Notes: generated by a model from the letters alone, not told the origin. A stretch of DNA of 64,000 bases from Shewanella sp. 1CM18E (GCF_023161665.1 NZ_JALNTW010000011.1:78498-142497), one strand, 5' to 3'. Positions 16,826 through 26,852 are shown, numbered from the stretch's first letter. Numbers and translations: made by a program.

Positions 16826-19800
16826 TTAAACTCCCTCAGCCTTAGCGATATCCACTAGGAACGCCTTAAATTCAGGTACCTGGGTATTCGCATCGCCCAC
16901 TTCTGTGGTCAGTACGTTACAGCTATAACTTCTACGTGTGAGTGCGTTGTGGCCACCATGACGAGGTAGACCTACGGTGTGCACCATCTGGCCATGAACT
17001 TTCAGTGGCTGCAGACGCTTAGTCACTAATGCTTTAGTTAACAAGCTACCGCGCTTAGAGCTCACCTTGACCCAATCACCATTCGCAATGCCTTTCTTCG
17101 CCGCTAAAATTTCGTCTAATTCAACGAAAGTTTCAGGCATAGAAATCGCTGCTAAACGACAATGAATCGTCCAGAAGTTAAAGTGCTCAGTTAACGAGTA
17201 AGTGGTACACACATATGGGAATTCCGTATGTGAACCTAGCGTATCTTCCACGCCCTCTAACAAACGTACCGCCGGGTTACTGACCACATTAGGGTGTAAT
17301 GGGTTAGTACCAATTGGCGATTCCATCGGCTCGTAATGCTCTGGGAACGGACCTTCTGCTAATAGCTTTAGCGAGAAGAAACGACCCACACCCTCAGGCT
17401 GCATAATGAACGGATGCGCAGACTCTTTTGGTGGTAACGTCATATTGAAGTCACCCACGTCGATGCCGTGCCATTTGCCGTGGTTCCACTCAACGATCAT
17501 GCGTTTTGGATCCCAAGGCTTACCGTTAACATCACAAGATGCGCGGTTGTAAAGTACGCGGCGGTTTTGCGGCCAAGAGAACGCCCAACCTGGAGTGATA
17601 CCCTTGCCTGACGTATCAGAGTTATCACGACGCGCCATCATGTTGCCGGCTTCGGTCCAGCTACCAGAGTAGATCCAGCAACCACATGACGTACTACCGT
17701 CATCTTTTAGCTGGCTAAAGCTATCAAGCTGCTTACCGGTTTTAAGATCGATACCGTTAAGCTCTTTTGCCACTTCTTCACCGTGTGGGAAGTATGGGTT
17801 GTGGTAGCCTGCCCAGTTCACCGCTTCTATCGGCTCTGGTAGCACGCCACCTTCAGCTTTATACAGCTCGCGCAGCTTCATTAAGATGCCTGATAAAATT
17901 TCGGCATCAGGCTTAGACTCGCCCGGTGGATTCGCGCCCTTCCAGTGCCACTGCATCCAGCGACCTGAGTTAACAATACAGCCTTCTTCTTCAGCAAATA
18001 GTGTTGTCGGTAGACGGAACACTTGCGTTTGAATTTCGCTTGGTTGTACGTCGTTAAACTCACCGGCTTTTTGCCAGAATACTGAGGTTTCTGTCGCTAA
18101 CGGATCCATCACCACTAGGTACTTCAGCTTGCATAATGCAGCTAAAGTCTTGTTACGGTTTGGCATAGAGTTAATCGCGTTAACCCCTTGCACGAAGTAA
18201 CCGTTCACTTGGCCCTTGTACATCATGTCGATGTGCTTGGTGAAGTCGTACTGTAAGTCCCACTTAGGTAACCAGTCATAACCAAAGCTATTGGCCGCAG
18301 TTGCGTGCTCGCCCCAGAAACTCTTCATCTGTGAGATAAAGAACTTAGGATAGTTAGACCAGTAGTTGGTTTGGCCCGGACGCAACGCCTTAGGCGTATA
18401 GTTATTTAGATATGTGCTTAAATCTGTATCGTTATCATTTGGTAGCTTTAAGTAACCTGGTAGGTTCTGACATAGCAGACCCATATCGGTTGCGCCCTGT
18501 ACGTTTGAGTGACCACGTAGTGCGTTAACACCACCACCCAATACGCCGATATTACCCAGTAGCAACTGCACTAATGCCATAGAACGGATGTTCTGTGCGC
18601 CTTTAGTGTGGTGGGTCCAGCCCAATGCATACATGAAAGTCGCCGCTTTATCATGAACGTGTGTGCTACCAATTAGCGCACAAACTTTTTCATAATCTTC
18701 AACTGGCGTACCGGTAATATTGCTTACTGTTTCAAAGTCGTAACGGTCAACGTGATGCTTTAATAAGTTCCACACACAACGTGGGTGCTCATAGGTTTCA
18801 TCAACTTTGGCATAACCATCTTCATCTAATTCGTAGTACCAAGAGTCTTTATCGTAAGTACGGCTCTTGTCATCAAAACCACTAAATAGGCCTTCATTGA
18901 ATTCGAAATCTTCACGAATGATGTAACTCGCGTTGGTGTACGCTTTTACATACTCGTAGTTAACTTGTTTAGTCTCAATGAGGTATCGACATAGACCTAA
19001 AAGGAATGCGATATCAGTACCACTACGAAGTGGTGCATAGCAGTCAGCTAATGCTGCACTGCGGTTAAAGCGTGGATCCACAACCACCAGCTTGGCGTTA
19101 TTGTGTTCCATAGCTTCCGTTACCCAACCGAAACCGACAGGATGTGCTTCAGCGGCATTACCGCCCATGATCACCACGACATTTGAGTTCTTAATATCGA
19201 TCCAGTGGTTGGTCATGGCACCGCGCCCAAATGTTGGAGCAAGACTTGCTACCGTTGGGGAGTGTCAGTTACGCGCAATAGTGTCGATGGCTACTAGGCC
19301 AAGAGAACGAGCAAACTTGTGAGTAATAAAACCACCTTCGTTTGGCTGTGCAGATGAAGTCATCATGCCGGTACTCAACCAACGGTTTACTGTGGTGCCA
19401 TCACTATTTTTTTCAATAAAGTTTTCATCGCGGTCGTCTTTCATCAAACGGGCGATACGGCTGAATGCCTCATTCCAGCTAATACGCTTCCACTCGTTAG
19501 AGCCTGGCTCGCGTACTTCTGGGAAATGGTTACGGTTAGGGCTATTTACATAGTCAACTAGACCGGCACCTTTAGGACATAGTGCGCCGCGGTTAACCGG
19601 ATGGTCTGCGTCGCCTTCAATGTGGAAAATCGCTTTTTCGGCGTTTTTACCGTTGCTGCCATGGCTGTACATCAACAAGCCACAACCCACTGAGCAATAA
19701 CAGCAGTTATTGCGGGTTTCTTTTGCTTTCAACAACTTATACTCACGAGGCGCAGCCATCGCAGTGCCGGGCATTAATCCCAACGCTGATATTGCCGATG

Positions 19801-19846
19801 TGGTCGCTCCGCAGGCACACAGTTTAAAAAACTGTCGTCTGTCCAT
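16826..19846 (-). CDS. fdnG: Selenocysteine-containing formate dehydrogenase alpha subunit (in-frame UGA)
   Basis: A catalytic molybdopterin subunit oxidising formate to CO2 in the periplasm, 1006 residues. An in-frame TGA at 19265-19267 encodes selenocysteine at residue 194; the reading continues as HSPTVASLAPTFGRGAMTNHW. E. coli FdnG has Sec at 196 in the same setting. The N terminus has a Tat signal (DRRQFFKLC), then a [4Fe-4S] site (CCYCSVGC and later GALCPKG). I start it at ATG 19846, which follows GAGG, rather than at a TTG 15 bases upstream. Automated callers would split it into two pieces (16826-19216 and 19265-19861). A SECIS hairpin follows the TGA. Confidence 0.97.
19236..19267 (-). 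promoter_or_regulatory. Bacterial SECIS element with the UGA(Sec) codon of fdnG
   Basis: On the minus strand the UGA (19267-19265) is followed by 11 bases and then the hairpin GGUAGCAAGUCUUGCUCC (19253-19236). It folds with two G-C pairs, a bulged U, a five-pair upper stem and a GUC loop. The bulged U, the GU in the loop and the 11-base distance match the E. coli fdhF element that SelB recognises. Confidence 0.93.
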
Positions 19847-20057
19847 ATCACCCTCACACAATTAGTATTGCTACACTGACCGACTATCTCATCTTCGGCA
19901 CGTAGTTTTGGTTTTTGTTAAATGAGCCTGCAGCCTTGGATAACAGATCTATATTTTTACTGACGTAAAATAAAAGACTCAAATTTATAAGGCTGAAGCA
20001 GACTTATTAACGCGAAAAGATTATCCCCAAAGTCAGCTAAACGAACAATTTATTACA

Positions 20058-20073
20058 CATGATCCAAATCACA
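20058..20073. promoter_or_regulatory. CRP-like site upstream of fdnG
   Basis: Read on the minus strand it is TGTGA-TTTGGA-TCATG, with a perfect left half and three of five bases in the right half. It lies about 210 bp upstream of the fdnG start. CRP controls anaerobic respiration in Shewanella, which makes it plausible, but it is a motif match only. Confidence 0.35.
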
Positions 20074-20331
20074 CAAAAAACGGAACAGAATAAGCAGCGA
20101 ACCAGAGAGCAAATAAAAGAATAAAAAACCAATAAACAGGCAATTTGCGCACAAAATCAGAACTTAAAACCACAAAAGCCAACCTAGAACAAAAAGGACT
20201 TTATGTCTCAACAAGAAAAGACATTATGTCTCACTCGCAACGACTTTAAGATGTTAAATAGATGAATAGACTTGAGGCTTTACAGCACTCAAAAAGAGCA
20301 GAGAAGCGCTTGAAATAAGGGGGGAAGAGCG

Positions 20332-20380
20332 ATGAAAGCAATTAACTCCTACGTAACCTAGCATTGATTTGCTAGGTTTT
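20332..20380 (+). other. Nine-codon reading frame ending in a hairpin (possible leader or small RNA end)
   Basis: An ATG at 20332 follows a purine-rich AAGGGGGG tract and opens a nine-codon frame (MKAINSYVT). Its stop lies inside a hairpin with arms AACCTAGCA and TGCTAGGTT (20355-20377) followed by TTT. No plus-strand gene follows for 3 kb, so classical attenuation is unlikely; the hairpin could end a small RNA. Confidence 0.3.
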
Positions 20381-20670
20381 AAGTTTAGTTTTAGACAATA
20401 TGGCACAACCAAAAACCGTACAAAACTTAAGGCATTATTGTTTTGCGCCTAAAAATAGCTGAATTTGCCGTTATAGCAATTTAACCCTGTTTTACCGATA
20501 AAGTCTTTTTGCCCCATTTTGGCACAGTAAATAGTGGGGATTTTCAACAAACAATGCACAAACTTGGTTGCACAGCTTGTGCTACTACTTGAGTAAAAGC
20601 CGAGATGGCTGGTTAAACAGAGCTTGAAGTACGCTTGAAATAAGGCAGCTTTTAAGAAAGCTTGAGGTCA

Positions 20671-21060
20671 TTACTTCTTAGGTAGCTGACAAATTGCTTT
20701 TTGACCAAACAAACGATAACGGTGTTTGGCAATAAAGTTATAGATCGCGTTGCGCAATCCCCTTGGAAGTAAAGCTGTATGTCTTAGTAAACAAGGCCAG
20801 CCCTGGAGTCGTTTTACAATTTCAATAACGGCATCGCTACGTAAATAGCACTGTTCCTGCTTTATCAAGATCACGCTATCCATTGCCACATCCGTTAATT
20901 GATATTGGCTTAACAGCGCTTTCCCTTGGTTCGATTGCAACGCCACCAGTTCAAATACCTTATGAGGATCATGCCTTGTAATGACGCTGACCGCGCCATC
21001 ACATAGATTGCAAGCGCCATCGAAGATCACCACAGCATTTTGTTCAGTACTCTTTTGCAA
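20671..21060 (-). CDS. DCC-family (DUF393) thiol-disulfide oxidoreductase-like protein
   Basis: A 129-residue protein of the DCC family, named from its DxxCxxC motif, seen here as FDGACNLCDGAV (residues 13-24). Further family marks are LRSDAVIEIVKRLQG, LLPRGLRNAIYNFIAKHRYRLFG and a C-terminal Cys. Family members are thioredoxin-like in predicted fold, with no established physiological role. It is a single gene ending close to a 300 bp gap, with a terminator-like hairpin beyond its start that belongs to the neighbouring permease gene or acts in both directions. Confidence 0.88.
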   Translation of the reverse strand: MQKSTEQNAVVIFDGACNLCDGAVSVITRHDPHKVFELVALQSNQGKALLSQYQLTDVAMDSVILIKQEQCYLRSDAVIEIVKRLQGWPCLLRHTALLPRGLRNAIYNFIAKHRYRLFGQKAICQLPKK

Positions 21061-21126
21061 TCCAGCTTCTCTTCAACACTATTTATCCCGATGCTTTCTT
21101 TCTAACACGGTTTAGCGCTAAAAAAC

Positions 21127-21153
21127 AAAGAGGCGCTCAATGAGCGCCTCTTT
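21127..21153. terminator. Bidirectional rho-independent terminator downstream of the permease gene
   Basis: A perfect 13-base stem AAAGAGGCGCTCA/TGAGCGCCTCTTT with a one-base centre (effective loop of a few bases), flanked by A and T runs. It lies 30 bases beyond the permease stop, so on the minus strand it ends the zntR-permease transcript. Confidence 0.88.
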
Positions 21154-21183
21154 ATAATGCAGATAAAACTATTGTTAAAGCAT

Positions 21184-22554
21184 TTAAGAGCAGCAATCTC
21201 GGCGCCACCAGTTTTTAGGTAGCTTATCTAAGAACACTTTCGCCATTAGTATCGCCAGGATCACTCCAGAGGTGTAAACGATACCTGCTGGTAATAGCTC
21301 ATGCTGCTCACCAATTTGTGGCATTACCACGAAGCCAAAGGTATCCACTAGGTAGTTAACCAAGATGCCAGACACTAACGCCACACCTAACACGCCACCT
21401 AAGTAGCCATATAGAGCGCGTTTACCAAGTTCCTTAGTTACCACGCCTAAGGTGGCGATGTTGGTTGCTGGACCCGCTAGCATAAACACTAATACCGCAC
21501 CTGGTGACACACCCGCTAATAGTAAACCTGCTGCAATTGGCGTTGATGCCGTGGCGCAGATATACATAGGCACAGAGATCAGCACCATCACTAACATAGC
21601 TAAAATGCCATCGCCCCATTTAGCCATAAAGTCGGCTGGCACATAGGTTTGTACTAATGCCGCGAAGAATAAACCGATTAGCAACCAGATCGTTGTATCA
21701 CGCACTAAGTCCGTTGCCGCGTAATGTAAGCCTTTACCTATACGACTAATAACTGAGGTACCTTTCAACTCAGTAGCAATATCTTTAGTCGACTCACAGC
21801 AACTGCCCGCTTCGCTATCGCTGTGGTTATGGCTGCGAGCTTGAGTCGCTGTAGCGGTTTTTTTGCTGCTACAGCAAGATGACTTTTCTGCAGTTACAGT
21901 TGCTACCTTAGACGCTTTAGTTGAGCAGCACGAAGACTTTTCGGCTTTAGATTTTTCAGCTTTAGGTGCAACAGTTTCAAGTGCTTTTTTACTGCTGCAA
22001 CAAGAAGTCACCGCTGCAACTCTTGGCTCGGCTTTTTTGCTACTGCAGCATGAGCTCACAGCTTCAGCTTTAGGCTCAACCTTTTTACTGCTACAGCAAG
22101 AGGCTGCTGGTGCAGCTTTGGCGTTAGATTCTGCGGACTGACTCGCAGCTTGTTCATCATCGTCATCACGACCAACTAACAGACCTGCAACGATAGCACT
22201 GGTTACCGCGGCAATCGGTCTAACAATCGCCATAAATGGCCCTAGCAATACGTAAGAAACCGTGACTGAATCAACGCCGGTTTCAGGCGTCGACACTAAA
22301 AATGAAGTGGTTGCCGCTTTAGAGGCGCCACTGCGGCGCAAACCAACGGCAGCGGGAATGACACCGCAAGAACATAATGGCAGCGGCGCGCCTAGCACAG
22401 CAGCTTTAACTGTGGTTTTAAAACCATGCCCACCCAGTTGCTTCTGCATCCAAGCCATAGGCACGAACATCTTCAACATGCCTGCTAACACCAAACCCAA
22501 TAGTAACCATGGAGCTGACTCTAGAAACAGCTCAATAAAGTTCTCTAATAACAT
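21184..22554 (-). CDS. ArsP_1/DUF318-type permease with a Cys-Cys-rich loop
   Basis: A 456-residue inner-membrane permease with about eight membrane segments in two halves. The family motif PLPLCSCGVIPAAVGLRRSG is at residues 57-76, with SFLVSTPETGVDS after it and its counterpart ICATASTPIAAGLLLAG in the second half. Between the halves (about residues 130-265) is a hydrophilic loop with six SCC motifs, Cys pairs at 153/154, 169/170, 185/186, 209/210, 227/228 and 252/253, most followed by SSKK, plus a short HNH stretch. The protein ends in RRDCCS. The cysteines suggest binding of a soft metal. Family members with known activity export organoarsenicals, but the metal here is unknown. It lies 21 bp after zntR, in one operon. 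Confidence 0.88.
   Translation of the reverse strand: MLLENFIELFLESAPWLLLGLVLAGMLKMFVPMAWMQKQLGGHGFKTTVKAAVLGAPLPLCSCGVIPAAVGLRRSGASKAATTSFLVSTPETGVDSVTVSYVLLGPFMAIVRPIAAVTSAIVAGLLVGRDDDDEQAASQSAESNAKAAPAASCCSSKKVEPKAEAVSSCCSSKKAEPRVAAVTSCCSSKKALETVAPKAEKSKAEKSSCCSTKASKVATVTAEKSSCCSSKKTATATQARSHNHSDSEAGSCCESTKDIATELKGTSVISRIGKGLHYAATDLVRDTTIWLLIGLFFAALVQTYVPADFMAKWGDGILAMLVMVLISVPMYICATASTPIAAGLLLAGVSPGAVLVFMLAGPATNIATLGVVTKELGKRALYGYLGGVLGVALVSGILVNYLVDTFGFVVMPQIGEQHELLPAGIVYTSGVILAILMAKVFLDKLPKNWWRRDCCS
21785..22101 (-). repeat. Repeated coding segment for Cys-Cys motifs in the permease loop
   Basis: Six imperfect repeats of a codon block for SCCSSKK. The first three are spaced exactly 16 residues (48 bases) apart, then 24, 18 and 25 residues. 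The regular start and looser end look like tandem duplication with later drift. Confidence 0.85.
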
Positions 22555-22575
22555 AACTACTTCTCACGTGTATTT

Positions 22576-23061
22576 TTAAGTATGTGATTTATCGTTGCAG
22601 TTTTTGGTGAACTGCCGTTCGTCATGACTATGCTTATCGTTTTCACAACGGATGCTGTCGGTATTGGATTCTAATGCCTCAAGAATCGAGCAATGCTCCG
22701 CACTTTCTGGGCCACCGCAGCAAGCTTGAGACAATCTTTGCAGCGACAACTGAAAATGGTTTAACTCAGCGATTTTTGCTTCAACGTTAGCCAGTTTGTC
22801 ATCGACCATGCCTTTTACATCGGCGCAGGCCCAATTGGATTTATCCAGCTCAATCGATAACAGCTCGGTGATCTCGGCAAGGGTAAACCCCACCGCTTTG
22901 GCGCGCAGAATAAAACGCAAGCGTTCGGCATCCGCCTCGGTATAAATACGGTAACCCGACTCAGTGCGCGATGATGGCGCAAGCAAACCATGCTTTTCAT
23001 AAAAGCGCAGCGTGTCAGCCTTTACTTCACATAACTGTGCAAGTTCACCAATTCGATACAT
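22576..23061 (-). CDS. zntR: MerR-family zinc/cadmium-type regulator, ZntR-like
   Basis: A 161-residue MerR-family activator. The winged-helix start MYRIGELAQLCEVKADTLRFYEKHGLL and the dimer helix resemble E. coli ZntR. So do the metal-site cysteines: C in NWACADVKG (about residue 79), CCGG (about 115) and HC in AEHCSILEALE. A longer C-terminal tail with His and Cys (CENDKHSHDERQ) could bind additional metal. I start it at ATG 23061, which matches the family; an upstream in-frame start would add 14 unmatched residues. A MerR-type promoter lies 125 bp upstream. Zinc or a related divalent metal is the likely inducer. Confidence 0.9.
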   Translation of the reverse strand: MYRIGELAQLCEVKADTLRFYEKHGLLAPSSRTESGYRIYTEADAERLRFILRAKAVGFTLAEITELLSIELDKSNWACADVKGMVDDKLANVEAKIAELNHFQLSLQRLSQACCGGPESAEHCSILEALESNTDSIRCENDKHSHDERQFTKNCNDKSHT

Positions 23062-23186
23062 GCTTAGCTCCAAACCTATTTGGCAATCAAGGTCGATAAC
23101 CAATACAACTTTCGCTGCAAAACCTATTAAAAAAATCAGAGATGAATAAACCCAAAAAACACCGGCTTATTCACTTCAGTCGCTAA

Positions 23187-23218
23187 AGTATAAACCTTGG
23201 AGTTGTATCCAAGGTCAA
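23187..23218 (-). promoter_or_regulatory. MerR-type promoter and operator of zntR-permease
   Basis: On the minus strand, -35 TTGACC and -10 TATACT are separated by 20 bases, the over-long spacing typical of ZntR-activated promoters. A perfect dyad CCTTGG-N8-CCAAGG (23195-23214) lies in the spacer. The rest of the 23062-23445 gap shows no gene; the purH promoter must lie in its right part but I could not fix it. Confidence 0.87.
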
Positions 23219-23445
23219 GGCTTATTCTGCACCTATATAATAAAGAAAGCTTGTTCGGTAGAACGTATTGTGAAATCGCGCAGAAAAAAACACCGCCGGA
23301 GGTAAATTTACGATAAAATACGCGCGCTGTGACGATGGGTATAAAAATTGAGGGACTTTTGGAAAGCAGTGTAGGCATTTATCGTTTGAGACTGTTCTGT
23401 TTTCCGAAAGATCCTTAAAAATAACTACTGGACCCTGTACCTACA

Positions 23446-25035
23446 ATGAATAATGCCAGACCTATTCGTCGCGCGCTGTTAAGCGTTTCAGATAAAACCG
23501 GAATCCTAGAGTTTGCACAAGCGTTGCATGCTCAAGGTGTTGAACTACTTTCTACTGGTGGCACCGCACGCCTTCTGGCTGATAATGGTGTGCCTGTCAT
23601 TGAAGTGTCAGATTATACTGGTCACCCAGAGATCATGGATGGCCGCGTTAAAACCCTGCACCCTAAAGTGCATGGCGGCATTTTAGCGCGTCGCGGTATC
23701 GACGAAATCGTAATGGAACAAAACAATATCAAGCCTATCGACTTGGTAGCGGTTAACTTGTACCCATTCGCGGCAACTGTAGCTCAAGAAGGCTGCACGC
23801 TTGCAGACGCTATCGAGAACATCGATATCGGCGGCCCAACTATGGTTCGCTCTACTGCTAAAAACCACAAAGACACCACTATCATCGTTAACGCTAACGA
23901 CTACGGCCGCGTCATTGCCGAGATGCAAGCGAACGAAGGTAGCACCACTCTTGAAACTCGCTTTGATTTAGCGATAGCCGCATTTGAGCACACTGCTGCA
24001 TACGATGGCATGATTGCTAACTACTTCGGCACTAAAGTGCCAGCTCACAGCAAAGATGAGTGTCATGCAGATTCTAAGTTCCCACGCACTTACAACACTC
24101 AGCTAGTTAAAAAGCAAGATCTGCGCTATGGCGAAAATAGCCATCAAACAGCCGCTTTCTACGTTGATACCAACCTTGATGAAGCCTCAGTTGCTACTGC
24201 AGTTCAGCTGCAAGGTAAAGCACTTTCATACAACAACATTGCCGATACAGACTCTGCACTAGAGTGCGTAAAAGAGTTCGACGAGCCAGCATGTGTGATT
24301 GTTAAGCACGCTAACCCATGTGGTGTAGCAATTGGTGAAAACCTGCTTGAAGCTTATAACCGTGCATTCCAAACTGACCCAACATCAGCGTTCGGTGGCA
24401 TCATCGCCTTTAACGGCGAACTAGATGCAGCAACAGCAAGCGCGATTGTTGAGCGTCAGTTTGTTGAAGTGATCATTGCCCCGAAAGTGAGCCAAGCAGC
24501 ACGTGATATTGTTGCCGCTAAAGCTAACGTACGCTTACTTGAATGTGGTGAGTGGGCAGCTAAGACCACCAGCCTAGATTACAAGCGCGTAAACGGTGGC
24601 TTATTGCTGCAAGATCGCGACCAAGGCATGGTTGGCCTTAATGACGTTAAAGTAGTTTCTAAGCGTCAGCCAACAGCTGAAGAGATGAAAGACTTAATGT
24701 TCTGCTGGAAAGTAGCCAAGTTTGTTAAATCAAACGCGATTGTTTACGCCAAGAACAGCATGACTATCGGTGTCGGCGCAGGCCAAATGAGCCGCGTCTA
24801 CAGTGCTAAAGTTGCTGGCATTAAAGCCGCTGACGAAGGTCTAGAAGTTCAAGACTCAGTCATGGCATCAGATGCATTCTTCCCATTCCGCGATGGTATC
24901 GACGCTGCCGCAGCTGCTGGCATCAGTTGTATCATCCAGCCAGGCGGCTCTATCCGCGATGAAGAGATCATCGCAGCGGCAGACGAGCACGGCATGGCAA
25001 TGGTATTTACCGGTATGCGTCACTTCCGTCATTAA
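23446..25035 (+). CDS. purH: Bifunctional AICAR transformylase/IMP cyclohydrolase
   Basis: A 529-residue enzyme for the last two steps of IMP synthesis: transfer of a formyl group to AICAR, then ring closure. The N-terminal IMP cyclohydrolase domain starts [15 protein letters not shown] and contains STGGTARLL and [17 protein letters not shown]. The C-terminal transformylase domain has [20 protein letters not shown] and the end [30 protein letters not shown], all family marks. The length equals E. coli PurH (529). purD follows 184 bp downstream, as in the common purHD pair. No PurR box was recognised. Confidence 0.98.
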   Translation: MNNARPIRRALLSVSDKTGILEFAQALHAQGVELLSTGGTARLLADNGVPVIEVSDYTGHPEIMDGRVKTLHPKVHGGILARRGIDEIVMEQNNIKPIDLVAVNLYPFAATVAQEGCTLADAIENIDIGGPTMVRSTAKNHKDTTIIVNANDYGRVIAEMQANEGSTTLETRFDLAIAAFEHTAAYDGMIANYFGTKVPAHSKDECHADSKFPRTYNTQLVKKQDLRYGENSHQTAAFYVDTNLDEASVATAVQLQGKALSYNNIADTDSALECVKEFDEPACVIVKHANPCGVAIGENLLEAYNRAFQTDPTSAFGGIIAFNGELDAATASAIVERQFVEVIIAPKVSQAARDIVAAKANVRLLECGEWAAKTTSLDYKRVNGGLLLQDRDQGMVGLNDVKVVSKRQPTAEEMKDLMFCWKVAKFVKSNAIVYAKNSMTIGVGAGQMSRVYSAKVAGIKAADEGLEVQDSVMASDAFFPFRDGIDAAAAAGISCIIQPGGSIRDEEIIAAADEHGMAMVFTGMRHFRH

Positions 25036-25042
25036 TTTATAT

Positions 25043-25086
25043 GAAGCTTTAGGTTTTAGGTCCTTAGGAATCTTACCTCAAGCTTC
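25043..25086. repeat. Imperfect inverted repeat between purH and purD
   Basis: GAAGCTT and AAGCTTC arms (25043-25049, 25080-25086) enclose a TAGG-rich centre. It lies just past the purH stop and may be a processing or weak termination hairpin. It has no T run. Confidence 0.4.
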
Positions 25087-25219
25087 TAAAAATTGATTTT
25101 TAACGTTTAGCGCAAAGTCATCGGTTATTGAACAAAGAAAACACACGGAATGTATGCCAATACATGAGTATGTTTGATGCAGTTCAAGGACCGATGAAGA
25201 AGCGATTAAGGATTAAAAA

Positions 25220-26521
25220 ATGAAAGTATTGATTATTGGCGGCGGCGGTCGCGAACATGCATTGGCGTGGAAGGCTGCACAATCAACGCAAGTTGAAACT
25301 GTTTTTGTAGCACCAGGTAACGCTGGCACTGCACTAGAGCCAAAGCTTGAAAACGTGGCGATTAATGTTGAAGAGATCTCAGCGTTAGTGGCATTTGCCG
25401 AAGAGCAAAAAGTGGCTATCACCATTGTTGGCCCAGAAGTGCCATTGGCGCTAGGCGTAGTTGATGCCTTTAATGAAGCAGGCCTGCCTATCTTTGGTCC
25501 AACCAAAGGTGCTGCGCAGTTAGAGTCTTCTAAAGCTTTCACTAAAGACTTTTTAGCTCGTCACGATATTCCAACGGCAGCTTACTCAAACTTTACTGAG
25601 ATTGAGCCAGCTAAAGCCTATGTTAAGCAAGTGACTGGCTTAACGGGTTTCCCTATCGTGATTAAGGCTGACGGCCTCGCGGCAGGTAAAGGCGTGATCA
25701 TCGCCGCAGATCAAAGTGAAGCTGATGCTGCGATTGAAGATATGCTGGCGGGCAACAAGTTTGGTGAAGCGGGCTCTCGCGTGGTTGTCGAAGAGTTCCT
25801 TACTGGCGAAGAAGCCAGCTTCATTGTGATGGTAGACGGTAAGAATATTCTAGCAATGGCCACCAGCCAAGATCATAAAGCCCGTGATAACGGCGATCAT
25901 GGTCCAAACACTGGCGGTATGGGCGCGTACTCTCCAGCGCCAGTTGTTACCCAAGCGGTTCACGACTGGACTATTGAGCATGTGATTCGCCCAACTGTTG
26001 ATGGCATGGCAGCTGAAGGTAATGTTTACACAGGTTTCTTATACGCAGGCTTGATGATTGCACCGGATGGCAGCGCCAAAGTACTTGAGTACAACTGCCG
26101 CTTTGGCGACCCAGAAACTCAACCCATTATGATGCGTCTTAAATCTGATCTGGTGGAGCTTTGCCTAGCATCGACCCGCGGCGAGCTTGATCAAGTGACC
26201 GCTGAGTTTGATGCACGCGCTGCTGTAGGTGTAGTACTTGCTGCAGGCGGCTACCCTGATGCATACCGCAAGCACGATGTGATTGATGGTCTGTCTCTTG
26301 GTAATCACGACGCTAAAGTGTTCCATGCGGGTACTAGTATGCAAGACGGTCACGTAGTGACGAACGGCGGCCGCGTATTATGCGCAACAGCACTAGGTAA
26401 TACAGTGACCGAAGCACAGCAAGCAGCCTATAGCTTAGTTGATGCAATTCACTGGGATGATGTCTACTTTAGAACTGACATCGCTTACCGTGCGATAGCT
26501 CGTGAAAACGGCGAAGGTTAA
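25220..26521 (+). CDS. purD: Phosphoribosylamine-glycine ligase (GAR synthetase)
   Basis: A 433-residue ATP-grasp enzyme joining glycine to phosphoribosylamine in purine synthesis. Visible are the N-terminal MKVLIIGGGGREHALAW, ATP-grasp features GFPIVIKADGLAAGKGV and VVEEFLTGEEASF, the metal site EYNCRFGDPETQ and the C-terminal GRVLCATALG. The length is close to E. coli PurD (429). AAGGA precedes the start. It is second in the purH-purD unit and is followed by a terminator. Confidence 0.98.
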   Translation: MKVLIIGGGGREHALAWKAAQSTQVETVFVAPGNAGTALEPKLENVAINVEEISALVAFAEEQKVAITIVGPEVPLALGVVDAFNEAGLPIFGPTKGAAQLESSKAFTKDFLARHDIPTAAYSNFTEIEPAKAYVKQVTGLTGFPIVIKADGLAAGKGVIIAADQSEADAAIEDMLAGNKFGEAGSRVVVEEFLTGEEASFIVMVDGKNILAMATSQDHKARDNGDHGPNTGGMGAYSPAPVVTQAVHDWTIEHVIRPTVDGMAAEGNVYTGFLYAGLMIAPDGSAKVLEYNCRFGDPETQPIMMRLKSDLVELCLASTRGELDQVTAEFDARAAVGVVLAAGGYPDAYRKHDVIDGLSLGNHDAKVFHAGTSMQDGHVVTNGGRVLCATALGNTVTEAQQAAYSLVDAIHWDDVYFRTDIAYRAIARENGEG

Positions 26522-26550
26522 TAGCCTCTTCATTAGCGAGTGAATCTAAG

Positions 26551-26575
26551 AGCCCTGTTAATTCAGGGCTTTTTT
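26551..26575 (+). terminator. Rho-independent terminator of purHD
   Basis: AGCCCTG-TTAATT-CAGGGCT followed by five T, 30 bases after the purD stop. Between this and the small gene at 26853 I see no further feature. Confidence 0.93.
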
Positions 26576-26852
26576 ATGTCTGCTATGTCGCTCCCTCCCT
26601 AAATACTCATACGCCAAACTGCAGAACCGGTGGCTTCGCTTATTCTCTGTTGATAGCCCCTACTCCCGCAGTCAGCTTGCAAACCAATATCAACTAATCG
26701 GCATTTTTGTGATCTATGCAGCACAAAAGCGTGACTTGAAAGTGCATGCTAAATCCAGCAGCAATAGATCCACGTAAATTAGAAAGAGAAATATTAAGCA
26801 GAGTGAATCGATACATTGCCAAGAATTAAACTTAACAAACTGGGGTTAGACA

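Larger units (their letters stand above)
19847..20670. other. Long intergenic region upstream of fdnG
   Basis: 824 bases with no convincing gene. Noted within it are a CRP-like site (20058-20073), a ten-base direct repeat TTATGTCTCA near 20201 and 20225, a 14-base repeat CGCTTGAAATAAGG at 20307-20320 and 20632-20645, and a plus-strand hairpin at 20355-20379. The fdnG promoter should lie here but I could not place it with confidence. Confidence 0.6.

Noticed and set aside
16826..19861. Two separate formate dehydrogenase fragments or a nonsense mutation in fdnG
   Set aside because: The interrupting codon is UGA at the known Sec position, with a SECIS hairpin and the complete decoding genes nearby.
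20400..20670. Possible sigma-54 promoter near TGGCAC in the fdnG upstream gap
   Set aside because: The -12 element does not follow at the required distance.
21863..22141. Cys-free frame opposite the permease repeats with LLLQQ repeats
   Set aside because: It is the antisense reading of the SCCSSKK repeats and mirrors their periodicity.
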